From the NCBI GenBank assembly GCA_963807085.1, contig CAWEBB010000029.1:62001-126000 (forward strand): 64,000 bases of DNA, in the 5' to 3' direction. Below are positions 44,701 through 53,323 of the stretch, piece after piece. Position numbers and translations under genes: made by a program. Numbering within the stretch: position 1 is the stretch's first letter; each line of letters begins with the position of its first letter. Source of the DNA: JACKII01 sp963807085. GTDB lineage: Bacteria; Pseudomonadota; Alphaproteobacteria; Bin95. The notes beneath the pieces are model-generated. The model made no database searches, was not told where the DNA came from, and worked only from the letters and a program-made list of their open reading frames with translations.

Positions 44701-45023
44701 AGCGTGCCATCATCGGCCAGAGCCAGAGCCGTGTTCAACGCCGTCTGCCCGCCCATCGTCGGCAGCAGCGCGTCCGGTCGTTCCTTTTCGATGATTTTGG
44801 CGACCATCTCCGGCGTGATCGGCTCCACATAGGTGGCGTCGGCCAAATCCGGATCGGTCATGATCGTCGCCGGGTTCGAATTGACCAGGATGATGCGATA
44901 GCCCTCTTCCTTGAGCGCCTTGCATGCCTGGGCGCCCGAATAATCGAACTCGCAGGCCTGGCCGATCACGATGGGACCCGCACCGATGATGAGGATCGAT
45001 TTAATGTCTGTGCGTTTGGGCAT
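41769..45023 (-). CDS. carB: Carbamoyl-phosphate synthase large subunit
   Basis: The 1084-residue subunit makes carbamoyl phosphate for pyrimidine and arginine synthesis. ATG 45023 is the true start (MPKRTDIKSILIIGAGPI); an upstream in-frame start overlaps carA. Two ATP-grasp halves occur: first with SYTLGGQGGGIAYN and NPRVSRSSALASKATG, second with SYVLGGRAMQIV and NPRASRTVPFVAKATG. An MGS-like C-terminal regulatory domain (FISVRDGDKAAI, LGFKIIATGGT) binds allosteric effectors. Five bases separate it from carA. Confidence 0.97.
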   Translation of the reverse strand: MPKRTDIKSILIIGAGPIVIGQACEFDYSGAQACKALKEEGYRIILVNSNPATIMTDPDLADATYVEPITPEMVAKIIEKERPDALLPTMGGQTALNTALALADDGTLAEFGVELIGARRDAIAKAEDRELFRDAMTRIGLESPKSAIVTTWDQAKGALADIGLPAVVRPSYTLGGQGGGIAYNRDEYEQIVRNGLEVSPVGQVLIDESVVGWKEYEMEVVRDQADNCIIICSIENIDPMGVHTGDSVTVAPALTLTDKEYQIMRDASIACLREIGVDTGGSNVQFAVDPETGRLIVIEMNPRVSRSSALASKATGFPIAKIAAKLAVGYTLDELDNDITKVTPASFEPTIDYIVTKMPRFTFEKFPGTEQLLNTSMKSVGEVMSVGRCFAESLQKALRSLETGLTGLNEVALGGGGDTEAVIAALAQPRPDRLLVIAQAFRRGLSVERIRAACKYDPWFLEQIQALVATETEIRVNGLPESAHEFWRLKRQGFSDARLAELGGIRESAVAAMRVQLGVHPVYKRIDTCAAEFASATPYLYSTFEGDGALEPECEAEPTDRTKIMILGGGPNRIGQGIEFDYCCVHAVFALSEAGYETIMVNCNPETVSTDYDTADRLYFEPLTAEDVIAIARKEQSNGTLKGVIVQFGGQTPLKLAEALQDAGIPILGTSPDAIDLAEDRKRFQALLAETGLKQPPNGTATSLAEAERVAETVGYPVLLRPSYVLGGRAMQIVHDVEGLRNYIATAVQVSGASPVLVDSYLKDAIEVDVDALSDGEEVRVAGIMEHIEEAGVHSGDSACSLPPYSLPGETVEEIKRQTVRLAKALDVVGLMNTQFAVRKEDGEFQIYILEVNPRASRTVPFVAKATGAAIAKIAARLMAGEKLGDFPPINLTPKHMAVKEAVFPFARFPGVDTLLGPEMKSTGEVMGIDRDFGRAFAKSQLGAGSMLPQSGTVFISVRDGDKAAIIAPAQRLAELGFKIIATGGTQKALQDAGLQADRVNKVLEGRPHIVDIIRNGDVQLVINTSEGKQSVADSFSLRRAALSERVPYYTTLAGARCTVEAISALCEGNLEVQPLQAYFEGLF

Positions 45024-45028
45024 TGCGG

Positions 45029-46213
45029 TTACCGGGCCTGGTCCATTGCCTGGACGAAGCGGTTGAACAGGTAATGACTGTCGTGGGGGCCGGGCGAGGC
45101 CTCCGGATGGTACTGGACGGAAAAGACCGGTTTGCCCTGCCATTCGAGCCCCTCGAGCGAGCCGTCGAACAGCGAGCGGTGGGTGACGCGGACGCCATCG
45201 GGCAGAGAATTCTGATCCACCACGAAGCCATGGTTCTGGCTGGTGATCTCGACCTTGCCTGTCGCGAGGTCCTTGACCGGATGGTTGGCGCCGCGGTGGC
45301 CAATCGCCATCTTGTGCGTCTTGGCCCCCAGCGCCAGGGCCAGCATCTGGTGGCCGAGGCAGATGCCGAAGACCGGCAGGTTGCGCTCCAGTACTTCCTT
45401 GAGGACGGGAACTGCGTATTCACCCGTGGCCGCTGGGTCGCCCGGACCGTTCGCGAGAAAGATGCCGTCCGGCTCGTGCTGGAGAATATCCTGAACGCTG
45501 GAGATCGCCGGCACGACCGTGACCGCGCAGCCTTGGCCCGCCAGACGGCGCAGGATGTTGCGTTTCGCGCCGTAATCGACGGCGACTACCCGGCGGCGCG
45601 GTTTTTCCAGCACGCCGTAACCACGGCCGAGCACCCAGGGTGTTTCCGTCCAGGCATAGGTCTGGCGGCACGAAACGTCCTTGGCCAGATCCATGCCTTC
45701 CAGGCCCGGCCATGCCTCGGCGACCGCGAGCGCGCTGTCGATCGGCACCGCCCCGTCGCGCACATGGACAACGACACCGGTCGGTGCGCCGCCATCGCGG
45801 ATGCGGCGGGTCAGGCGGCGCGTGTCGACGCCGGCGATCCCCACCAAATCATGTTTGACCAGCCAGGCGTTCAGGTGCTCGGCCGCACGGAAATTGGAGG
45901 GATCCGTGATGTCCATCCGCACCACGCACCCGCGGGCCGCCGCCGTACCGGTCTCGATATCTTCGGCGTTGGCGCCCACATTGCCGATATGCGGGAAGGT
46001 AAAGGTGATGATCTGGCCGGCAAAGGAGGGATCCGTCAGGATCTCCTGATAGCCGGTCATCGCCGTGTTGAAACATACCTCGCCGACGGCCTGCCCGGTC
46101 GCCCCAAGGCCCTTGCCCCAAAAAACGGAGCCATCGCTCAATACCAGCGCTGCATTGGCGTCAGGCGGCTTGGCCCCGCCGTCTGCGGAAATAGGGGGAG
46201 TGGTGCTCGACAT
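45029..46213 (-). CDS. carA: Carbamoyl-phosphate synthase small subunit
   Basis: The 394-residue glutaminase subunit starts at ATG 46213 (MSSTTPPISADGG). N-terminal domain has FNTAMTGYQEILTDPSFAGQI; GATase domain has FGICLGHQMLALALG (nucleophile Cys) and VQYHPEASPGPHDS (His, Glu). It supplies ammonia to CarB through a tunnel and is the first gene of the carAB operon on this strand. Confidence 0.97.
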   Translation of the reverse strand: MSSTTPPISADGGAKPPDANAALVLSDGSVFWGKGLGATGQAVGEVCFNTAMTGYQEILTDPSFAGQIITFTFPHIGNVGANAEDIETGTAAARGCVVRMDITDPSNFRAAEHLNAWLVKHDLVGIAGVDTRRLTRRIRDGGAPTGVVVHVRDGAVPIDSALAVAEAWPGLEGMDLAKDVSCRQTYAWTETPWVLGRGYGVLEKPRRRVVAVDYGAKRNILRRLAGQGCAVTVVPAISSVQDILQHEPDGIFLANGPGDPAATGEYAVPVLKEVLERNLPVFGICLGHQMLALALGAKTHKMAIGHRGANHPVKDLATGKVEITSQNHGFVVDQNSLPDGVRVTHRSLFDGSLEGLEWQGKPVFSVQYHPEASPGPHDSHYLFNRFVQAMDQAR

Positions 46214-46521
46214 CGAACCTGTCCGTGAGAAGACTCGACCCGAGCAGCGTTTGCGTCCAGGCCGGGAATAAGAAGGCGAATTCGCGGTGCTTGACGAGTT
46301 TGCCACGGCCACCATATCAAGCCTGAGCGCGCGCCCGGTCAACGGCGGTATGTCTAGGCGAGGAAGAGGGCGGCGTCAAGGATGGCCAGGGACCGCCTCG
46401 CCGTGAAAAATAATAAATATCAATACATTAAGAAGTGATGCGACATCGTCACGGATCGGCGGTGTGAGTGCTGCGAACTGGTGTACACTGTTTTGACGAA
46501 ATTGCGGAAGAGACAGATCTC
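46214..46521. other. 308-bp divergent region between carA and yqeY
   Basis: Contains an AT-rich stretch near 46405-46440 (AATAATAAATATCAATAC) and no supported gene. It should hold promoters for carA (leftward) and yqeY-dnaG-rpoD (rightward). No PyrR or leader hairpin recognised. Confidence 0.4.
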
Positions 46522-46980
46522 ATGCTGCGACCCCAACTGAGCCAAGCTCTCAAGGACGCGATGCGGGCCAAGGACGAGCGTGGCGTCTCCACCGTTCGGC
46601 TGATTCTGGCGGCACTGAAAGACCGCGATATCGCGGCGCGCGGCGAAGGCAATATGGACGGCCTGTCCGATAACGAGATCTTGCAGATGCTGCAAAAAAT
46701 GATCAAGCAGCGTGAGGAATCAATTAGGATGTACGAGGAAGGCGGGCGCATCGAACTGGCGGCGGTAGAGCAGGGCGAAATCGACGTCATCAATCGATTT
46801 CTGCCGAAACAGCTTTCGGATCAGGAGATCGACGACGAGGTGAACAAGACCATTACCGAAATCGGTGCGGCGTCGGTGAAGGATATGGGGCGCCTGATGA
46901 ACCTGCTGCGCGAGCGCTTTGCCGGACGCATGGATTTCAGCAAGGCCAGCGCCGTCGCCAAAGCCCGGCTGATGGCATAG
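46522..46980 (+). CDS. GatB/YqeY domain-containing protein
   Basis: The 152-residue protein starts at ATG 46522. YqeY domain: LRPQLSQALKDAMRAKDERGVSTVRLILAALKDRD, KMIKQREESIRMYEEGGR, IDVINRFLPKQLSDQEI. It shares a domain with GatB but lacks the amidotransferase part; thought to bind tRNA-related factors. It precedes dnaG, giving yqeY-dnaG-rpoD. Confidence 0.93.
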   Translation: MLRPQLSQALKDAMRAKDERGVSTVRLILAALKDRDIAARGEGNMDGLSDNEILQMLQKMIKQREESIRMYEEGGRIELAAVEQGEIDVINRFLPKQLSDQEIDDEVNKTITEIGAASVKDMGRLMNLLRERFAGRMDFSKASAVAKARLMA

Positions 46981-46997
46981 GAGCCGGCGAACGCAGA

Positions 46998-48848
46998 ATG
47001 GCCATACCGTCCGATTTTTTGGAGGACCTGCGCGACCGCGTGCCCGTTTCGGATGTGGTGCGCCGGCATGTGCAGTTGCGCAAACAGGGGCGGGAATGGG
47101 CCGGTCTCAGCCCGTTCAACAAGGAAAAAACGCCGTCGTTTTTCGTGAACGACGACAAGCGGTTCTTTCATTGCTTCTCGTCCGGCAAGCATGGAGATGT
47201 GTTTACATTCCTGATGGATGCAACGGGGCTGACCTTTCGCGAGGCGGTGGAAGCCGTGGCGGCCATGGCAGGCATCGACGTACCATCGGATGGGCCGGAG
47301 GCGGAGGAGCGGCGGCGCGAGGTTAAGGGCGTTCAGGAAACGCTCGCGCTGGCGACGGAGTTCTACGAGAGCCAGTTGCGGATGCCCGCAGGCCGCGAGG
47401 CACTCGCCTATCTGCGGACCCGCGGTCTGGACGACGCCACGATCCGCCGCTTCCGGTTGGGGTTTGCACCACCGGCCCATGGCAGCCTGTCCGCCGGCTT
47501 GGCTGCCGACGGCGTCAGCAAGGAGATGCTCGCCGCCGCTGGCCTGATGAAACAACGGGAAGACGGACGGTTTACCAATTATTTCCACGGACGTGTCATA
47601 TTTCCGATTACCGACCGGCAAGGAAAGGTCATCGGCTTTGGCGGCCGCGTTTTGGGCGACGGTCAGCCGAAATACCTGAACTCGCCGGAAACTGCCGCAT
47701 TCCATAAGGGCAGCGTACTGTACGGCCTGGCCCAGGCCCGGGAGGCGGCGCACAAGAATGGGCGCATATTGGTGGTCGAAGGCTATATGGACGTGATCGC
47801 CTTGGCCCAGGCCGGCATCGCGGAGGCGGTGGCGCCGCTGGGTACTGCTGTTGGCGAAGATCAGATCCGGCTGCTCTGGACGCTCTCGGCGGAGCCGGTG
47901 CTCTGCCTGGATGGTGACCGGGCCGGCCGCGCCGCGGCCATCCGAACGGCGGAACGGGCGATGCCGCTGCTGCAGCCGGGCCGGTCGCTGCGGTTCGCGA
48001 TGCTGCCGGGGGGAGACGATCCCGACACGCTGGTGCGCAAGGCCGGCGCTCAGGCGATCGATTTGCTGATCGACGCAGCCGATTCGCTGGAGGCCGTGAT
48101 CTGGCAGGCCGAGTGGGACCGGTGCGCGCCGACGACGCCGGAACGCCGTGCGGCCTTCCATCGCGCGGTACTGGGTCGGGTCCGGCAGATCGGTGACGCG
48201 ACGGTACAGTCCTATTACGAGCAGTCCTTCCGGGAGCGTCTGCGCACCCAATTCGCCCCGACTGCCGCTCCGCTGACCGGTCGGGATGCGCGAATGCCGC
48301 GGATGCCAAGGCAAAATCGCGGCGACCGCGTGCCGCCGGGCTTGCGTTACCGGGCCGACCCGGGCCGGCTGCGTGGCCAACGCGAGCGGACCTTGCTGGG
48401 CGTGCTGTTGTTGCACCCGGCAATCATCTCTGAAGTGGCGGAGCGGATTGCGGTGCTGGAGTTGACCGACAGCGCGCTTGACACGCTACGGAATAAAATC
48501 ATAACCCTAGGAGTTGCGCCGAATACCCTTGACGTGCAGTCCCTGGCTTCACAGGTATCAACGACGGCAACAGACCGTCCGACTGAAGAAAAGATGGCGG
48601 CCGAACAAGCAATGTTGGCAGCCTGCAGTAGCGCAAAGGCGGTTTTGGGCGGTGTGCCGAGCGAAGGACAGGATGAATTGACCATCGCACGAAACGCTGT
48701 TGCGGAACTGATAACGGCGCTGGAGCGCGATACGGTGCACGCGGACATCGCCCAACAGGTGAAATCCTTGGACGAAGCACCGGAAACGCTCGATCGGCTG
48801 GAAGCCAGTGTAGCGGCAGAACGCATCCGTTGGCCGGGTGGGCTCTAA
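46998..48848 (+). CDS. dnaG: DNA primase
   Basis: The 616-residue primase makes RNA primers for replication. The zinc-finger region near residues 35-60 reads GLSPFNKEKTPSFFVNDDKRFFHCFSSGKHGD; of the canonical Cys/His ligands (CPFH...HCFGCG) only HC remains, a pattern I recall as usual in Alphaproteobacteria. The RNA polymerase/TOPRIM domain is intact: FPITDRQGKVIGFGGR, ILVVEGYMDVIALAQAGI and VLCLDGDRAGRAAA. The C-terminal half binds DnaB. Expressed with yqeY and rpoD. Confidence 0.95.
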   Translation: MAIPSDFLEDLRDRVPVSDVVRRHVQLRKQGREWAGLSPFNKEKTPSFFVNDDKRFFHCFSSGKHGDVFTFLMDATGLTFREAVEAVAAMAGIDVPSDGPEAEERRREVKGVQETLALATEFYESQLRMPAGREALAYLRTRGLDDATIRRFRLGFAPPAHGSLSAGLAADGVSKEMLAAAGLMKQREDGRFTNYFHGRVIFPITDRQGKVIGFGGRVLGDGQPKYLNSPETAAFHKGSVLYGLAQAREAAHKNGRILVVEGYMDVIALAQAGIAEAVAPLGTAVGEDQIRLLWTLSAEPVLCLDGDRAGRAAAIRTAERAMPLLQPGRSLRFAMLPGGDDPDTLVRKAGAQAIDLLIDAADSLEAVIWQAEWDRCAPTTPERRAAFHRAVLGRVRQIGDATVQSYYEQSFRERLRTQFAPTAAPLTGRDARMPRMPRQNRGDRVPPGLRYRADPGRLRGQRERTLLGVLLLHPAIISEVAERIAVLELTDSALDTLRNKIITLGVAPNTLDVQSLASQVSTTATDRPTEEKMAAEQAMLAACSSAKAVLGGVPSEGQDELTIARNAVAELITALERDTVHADIAQQVKSLDEAPETLDRLEASVAAERIRWPGGL

Positions 48849-48895
48849 TGCGGTGGTTGACGGAAAACCCAGACAAAGTGATGGCGGGATAATCG

Positions 48896-51022
48896 ATGGC
48901 AGCTAAAGCGGTAGAAAAGCAAAAAGAGACGGCGCAGGCTACCGAACCGAATTCGGATGGACGGGTCGTCGATGAAACGGCGGAAATCAAGGGGCTGATC
49001 AAGCGCGGCAAGGAACGCGGCTTCGTCACCTATGATGAACTCAATGCTGCCTTGCCATCCGAGAAAGTCTCTTCCGAGCAAATCGAAGACGTGATGGCGA
49101 TCCTGTCGGAGATGGGCATCAATGTGGTCGAGAATGAGGAGTCGGACGATTCCGGTTCCGCCGCCGCCGAGAAAGAGGACGAAACAAAGGCCGCCACCGG
49201 CAACCTGGACGACGATCCCGGCCGCACCGATGATCCGGTGCGCATGTATCTGCGGGAGATGGGATCGGTCGAGCTGCTCAGCCGCGAGGGCGAAATCGCG
49301 ATTGCTAAGCGGATCGAAGTGGGCCGGATCAAGATGATTTCGGCGCTCTGCCGGAACCCCCTGACGATTGCGGCGGTTGTGGAGTGGGGCCGGCGGCTTG
49401 AAAACGAAGATATCCTGCTGCGCGAGTTTATCGACCTGGAAGCGACCCTGGCGGCGGACCCGTTGGCCCGTCCCGCGCGCAGCAATACGGATAATCCGGC
49501 GGACACAAACGGTGCGGCCGGCGCAAATACCACTCTGAATGCCGTCAACGGCTATACGGTCATGGCGGAAGACGGGGCAGAGACGACAAAGGTCGGCGAA
49601 CAAGGCGACGGCGAACGGCCCGGGTTGGCCGGCACGGACGAGAAAGCGGCAAATGGCAAGGCTGCGGCCGGCGAGGCGGACGAAGACGAGGCCGACGGGA
49701 CCGCGGACGATGGTATTTCGGACGAGGAATCGGATTCGGACGACGACGAATACGAGAACAATCTGTCACTCGCCGCCATGGAGCAGGCGGTATTGTCGGG
49801 CGTGCAAGCGGCTCTCAACGCGGTGGCGGAATTGCAGCCGGGCATCATCGCGCTGCAGCAGGCCAAGCTGGCCGAGATGGAGGGCATCGACGAGCTGAGC
49901 GACGAGGCGCGCAAACAGTATGCGGCGCTTCAGACCGCAATGGCCGAACGCATGGCGGCGATCAAGCTGAACAATGCAAAGATCGACCTGCTGATGGAAG
50001 ATCTCTATGCCCGCAACAAGCAGTTGGTGGCGATCGAAACCCGGATTCTGCGTATGGCGTTGGATTCGGGCGTGCCCCGCGAAGCCTTTCTGAAGGACTG
50101 GCGCGGCCGCGAGACCGATCCGAGATGGCTGCGCTCGATCAGCCAGAAAAAGGAATGGAAAGCATTCTGCAAGGCTCATGCCGACGAGGTGAAGGAGTTG
50201 CGCAGCGATATCGTCGATATCTGCCACAATGTCGGCTTACCCTACACCGATTTCCGCGAGCTGGTCGCCGCCGTGCAGCAGGGGGAGCGCGAGGCCGGCC
50301 GGGCGAAAAAGGAAATGGTGGAGGCCAACCTGCGCCTCGTGATCTCCATCGCGAAGAAATACACGAACCGCGGCCTGCAATTCCTGGACCTGATCCAGGA
50401 GGGCAATATCGGCCTGATGAAGGCGGTCGATAAGTTCGAATACCGCCGCGGCTACAAGTTCTCGACCTATGCAACCTGGTGGATCCGGCAGGCAATCACC
50501 CGTTCGATCGCGGACCAGGCGCGGACCATCCGCATTCCGGTGCACATGATCGAGACCATTAACAAGCTGGTGCGCACCTCGCGCCAGATGCTTCACGAGA
50601 TCGGCCGTGAGCCGACGCCGGAAGAACTGGCGCTGAAGCTGCACATGCCGCTCGACAAGGTGCGCAAGGTGCTGAAAATTGCCAAGGAGCCGATCTCCCT
50701 CGAAACGCCGATAGGCGACGAGGAAGACAGCCATCTGGGCGACTTCATCGAGGACAAGAACGCGGTGCAGCCGCTGGATGCGGCCATCCAGTCGAACCTG
50801 CGCGAAAGCACGACCCGCGTCCTCGCCTCGCTGACACCGCGCGAGGAGCGCGTGCTGCGCATGCGCTTCGGCATCGGCATGAACACCGACCACACGCTCG
50901 AAGAGGTCGGGCAGCAGTTCTCGGTGACGCGCGAACGTATTCGCCAGATCGAGGCAAAGGCGCTGCGCAAGCTGAAACACCCGAGCCGCAGCCGTAAGCT
51001 GCGCTCGTTCCTCGATACCTAG
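48896..51022 (+). CDS. rpoD: Primary sigma factor RpoD (sigma-70)
   Basis: The 708-residue sigma factor starts at ATG 48896. Region 1.1 is IKGLIKRGKERGFVTYDELN, region 1.2 VRMYLREMGSVELLSREGEI; region 2 NLRLVISIAKKYTNRGLQFLDL and FSTYATWWIRQAITR; region 3 EIGREPTPEELALKL; region 4 LREERVLRMRFGIGMNTDHTLEEVG and RERIRQIEAKALRKLKHP. A long acidic insertion (residues about 220-290, EADEDEADGT...DEESDSDDDEYE) sits in the non-conserved region between 1.2 and 2.1, so the protein is longer than E. coli RpoD (613). Confidence 0.97.
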   Translation: MAAKAVEKQKETAQATEPNSDGRVVDETAEIKGLIKRGKERGFVTYDELNAALPSEKVSSEQIEDVMAILSEMGINVVENEESDDSGSAAAEKEDETKAATGNLDDDPGRTDDPVRMYLREMGSVELLSREGEIAIAKRIEVGRIKMISALCRNPLTIAAVVEWGRRLENEDILLREFIDLEATLAADPLARPARSNTDNPADTNGAAGANTTLNAVNGYTVMAEDGAETTKVGEQGDGERPGLAGTDEKAANGKAAAGEADEDEADGTADDGISDEESDSDDDEYENNLSLAAMEQAVLSGVQAALNAVAELQPGIIALQQAKLAEMEGIDELSDEARKQYAALQTAMAERMAAIKLNNAKIDLLMEDLYARNKQLVAIETRILRMALDSGVPREAFLKDWRGRETDPRWLRSISQKKEWKAFCKAHADEVKELRSDIVDICHNVGLPYTDFRELVAAVQQGEREAGRAKKEMVEANLRLVISIAKKYTNRGLQFLDLIQEGNIGLMKAVDKFEYRRGYKFSTYATWWIRQAITRSIADQARTIRIPVHMIETINKLVRTSRQMLHEIGREPTPEELALKLHMPLDKVRKVLKIAKEPISLETPIGDEEDSHLGDFIEDKNAVQPLDAAIQSNLRESTTRVLASLTPREERVLRMRFGIGMNTDHTLEEVGQQFSVTRERIRQIEAKALRKLKHPSRSRKLRSFLDT

Positions 51023-51036
51023 CCGGTTGCGGTTCG

Positions 51037-51831
51037 ATGGCCGCCGGAGCGCCCGGCGAATCGACGTCTGACGGCACGGCAATCCGGATCGAACCGCTGT
51101 CGCCCGCAGTCGGCCTCTGGGTTGATGGCGTCGACTTGTTGCGGCTCGATCCGGGTACCGCGGCCATGATCAAGGACTTGTGGCAACTGGGCGCAACTCT
51201 GCTGTTCCGTGATCAGCCCATGCCGGGCGAGGCGGCCGGAAGGCTTGCCTCGGTGCTCGCGAAGGCGCCAATGGAGGTGGCCGCTGCCGATGATGAGCCC
51301 GCGGTTCACATAACCGGTGACTGGTCCATGCCCGGCGCGGCTCGCACGATCCCGCCAACGGCGCTTGTCTTTGCGGCGTCTGGTGCCCTGCCGGACCGGG
51401 AACTGCCGGACCGGGGACTGCCAGCCTTGGAACTGGCGGGCATGGAGGCGGCGGCCGATGCGCTTCGGATGGAGGATCCTGCGTTCTTTTCGCAAATGGC
51501 CCGCGCCCGGGCTGCGCATGTGGAGGGGGGGCCGGAACATCCGGTTCTGTATGGGCATCCGCTCAGCGGCGCGGAATGCTTTTATCCGCCGCCGCCATCG
51601 GCGACGGCCGCTTTCGCTGGTATGGAGCGGTTGTTGGACTATGTCGCCCGGCCTCAATTCTGTTTCACGCATGCATGGCAGCCGCGCGATGTTCTGGCCG
51701 TCGATCCGCGCGCCGTGCGGTGCCGTTGGGTTAATGGCAGGGCTGGAGATGCTCCGATGATCGTCGTGCCGGGGATGGCGGCGCTCGCTGAGACACGGGG
51801 CGGTTCCGCCGGGCGGGAGCAAGAGGCATGA
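51037..51831 (+). CDS. TauD/TfdA-like protein lacking recognisable iron ligands
   Basis: The 264-residue protein starts 15 bases after the rpoD stop. The N-terminus IRIEPLSPAVGLWVDGVDL, LWQLGATLLFRDQPM matches the TauD family, and the C-terminus WQPRDVLAVDPRAVRCRW mirrors the dioxygenase end. But the family's HxD is not seen (VHITGDWS stands near where it should be) and the distal His is replaced (RAVRC). It may be non-catalytic. It overlaps the next gene by four bases. Confidence 0.6.
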   Translation: MAAGAPGESTSDGTAIRIEPLSPAVGLWVDGVDLLRLDPGTAAMIKDLWQLGATLLFRDQPMPGEAAGRLASVLAKAPMEVAAADDEPAVHITGDWSMPGAARTIPPTALVFAASGALPDRELPDRGLPALELAGMEAAADALRMEDPAFFSQMARARAAHVEGGPEHPVLYGHPLSGAECFYPPPPSATAAFAGMERLLDYVARPQFCFTHAWQPRDVLAVDPRAVRCRWVNGRAGDAPMIVVPGMAALAETRGGSAGREQEA

Positions 51832-52277
51832 CACCGCGCGGCGATGCGCTGGAAAAAGCCCGCCGGCTGATCGCGGAGCGTAGCGTTGCGGCCCTTGCGA
51901 CACTGTTGCCGGACGGGTCACCCTATACCAGCCTGGTGCTGACGGCGAACGCGGGCAGCGGCGAGCCGATCCTTTATCTCGCCGCCATCGCCGAGCATAC
52001 CCATAATTTGCTGCGCAACCCGCGGGCCTCGCTGTTGTTCGAGGCGGCCAGCCAGGAAGCGGAGCCCATGGCGCATCCCCGTGTCGGGCTGGTCGGGCGC
52101 GTGGAGCCGAGCGGGTCCCCGGACTTGCGCCGGCGCTTCATGCAGCGCCACACCGGCACCGATCCGGCGCTGGGCGGATTCGGGATCTTCCTTTTTCGGA
52201 CCGATCGGGCGCGTCTGGTGGGTGGGTTCGGCGACGTGCGCTGGGTCGAAGGCGCGGAACTCTTTCCGGCGATCTGA
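51828..52277 (+). CDS. Pyridoxamine 5'-phosphate oxidase/HugZ-like FMN-binding protein
   Basis: The 149-residue split-barrel protein shows AERSVAALATLLPDGSPYTSLVLTA, LYLAAIAEHTHNLLRNPRASLLFE and VGLVGRVEPSG, the PNPOx-like barrel used by HugZ haem-utilisation and F420/FMN flavoproteins. The final haem-binding HugZ part is absent. It overlaps the preceding TauD-like gene by four bases and converges with the DUF1190 gene. Confidence 0.83.
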   Translation: MTPRGDALEKARRLIAERSVAALATLLPDGSPYTSLVLTANAGSGEPILYLAAIAEHTHNLLRNPRASLLFEAASQEAEPMAHPRVGLVGRVEPSGSPDLRRRFMQRHTGTDPALGGFGIFLFRTDRARLVGGFGDVRWVEGAELFPAI

Positions 52278-52285
52278 ACCAGGCT

Positions 52286-52807
52286 CTACCCACCGAAGCC
52301 AGTGGAGCGTTTGCCGAAGCCGCCGCGGCTGACGCTTTGCGTGCGGGTGCGGGTCGATTGTGCGGCCCAATTGGGCAGGGTTGTCTTGCCGAACTTGGCC
52401 GGCACCGTCCTGTTGTCGGCCGTGCGGAAATTGCCGGGGCTCTTGGCGTCCCGGTAGAGCGGGTTGGGATTGCCATAGCCGCCGCCAAGCATCCTGCCGG
52501 CGAAATAGCCCATCATCAGCGGCATGAAAAAGCTGCCGCCGCTCGCGGTCTGCTGCTGCTGGCAGGCATCCGCCCCGTGCGCCGCGATGCATTCCTCCTG
52601 GGTGGCATAGCGGGGGGCGGTCTTCACATGCTCTGCGACCGCGCCCTGATAGACTTCGCGGCATTGCGCCTCGGTCAGATCCTTGGCGTCGATGCAGCCT
52701 TGCAGATCGCGATAGACCTCTGCTTCGACCTTCTGCTCGTCGCAGGCTTGCAGCATTATGGCGCTGGCGCCCATGAGGGTAAGAGCGACGCTTTTGGAGC
52801 GCTTCAT
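52286..52807 (-). CDS. DUF1190-family lipoprotein (YjfM/YgiB-like)
   Basis: The 173-residue lipoprotein starts at ATG 52807. The signal MKRSKSVALTLMGASAIMLQAC ends in a lipobox LQAC (lipidated Cys about 22), then DEQKVEAEVYRDLQGCIDA, QCREVYQGAVAEHVK, and a C-terminal region rich in Gly, Ser, Asn. It is the last gene of the envelope cluster after a channel, DUF2491 and DUF350. Confidence 0.85.
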   Translation of the reverse strand: MKRSKSVALTLMGASAIMLQACDEQKVEAEVYRDLQGCIDAKDLTEAQCREVYQGAVAEHVKTAPRYATQEECIAAHGADACQQQQTASGGSFFMPLMMGYFAGRMLGGGYGNPNPLYRDAKSPGNFRTADNRTVPAKFGKTTLPNWAAQSTRTRTQSVSRGGFGKRSTGFGG

Positions 52808-52884
52808 ACTAAACGGTTCCTTCGTTGGGGCAGATCCGGATCCAAAGCGACCGGTCCGGTTCTGCGCGAAAACCATGATATGCC

Positions 52885-53307
52885 TCAGTACGCCATGCAC
52901 GCGGCGTTGATGATACCCGCGGCCAGCGAGCCGCCGCCGAGCCAGATGCCCGCCGCGGTCTGGCCTTCGGCGATACGGCCGGAGAGGTTGCTGACCGGCA
53001 GGCGGAGCGCGAAATAGGCTGCGACCTGCACCACCAATGCCACCAATCCCCAAACCACACAATCACCCAGACTGATGGAGTTGGTGACGGCACTGGAAAG
53101 CGGGATGACGAAGCCCAGCAGGCTGCCGGCAAAGGCGATCGCCGCCGAGCTGTTGTTCTGGCGGATCAGGCCGAATTCGTTGTGAGGGGTGATCGTGCTG
53201 TAGACGAACAAATAGACTGCCATCAAACCGACCGACACGAACAGATATGCCAGAAACTCGGGCAGGCCCTGGGTTGACGCGGTGATGGTAAACTCGATCT
53301 GATCCAT
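52885..53307 (-). CDS. DUF350-family membrane protein (YjfL-like)
   Basis: The 140-residue inner-membrane protein has four hydrophobic segments: FLAYLFVSVGLMAVYLFVYSTI, AAIAFAGSLLGFVIPLSSAV, CVVWGLVALVVQVAAYFALRL, and AAGIWLGGGSLAAGIINAACM. Matches DUF350 (YjfL). ATG 53307 with CAGGAAA upstream. It follows DUF2491 by 16 bases. Confidence 0.87.
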   Translation of the reverse strand: MDQIEFTITASTQGLPEFLAYLFVSVGLMAVYLFVYSTITPHNEFGLIRQNNSSAAIAFAGSLLGFVIPLSSAVTNSISLGDCVVWGLVALVVQVAAYFALRLPVSNLSGRIAEGQTAAGIWLGGGSLAAGIINAACMAY

Positions 53308-53323
53308 TTTCCTGCCTGCCGCC

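Noticed and set aside
43083..45074. 663-codon plus-strand frame opposite carB
   Set aside because: Antisense shadow of a strongly conserved gene with typical GC-driven composition.
46821..48416. 531-codon minus-strand frame opposite dnaG
   Set aside because: Overlaps dnaG completely and has no recognisable domain.
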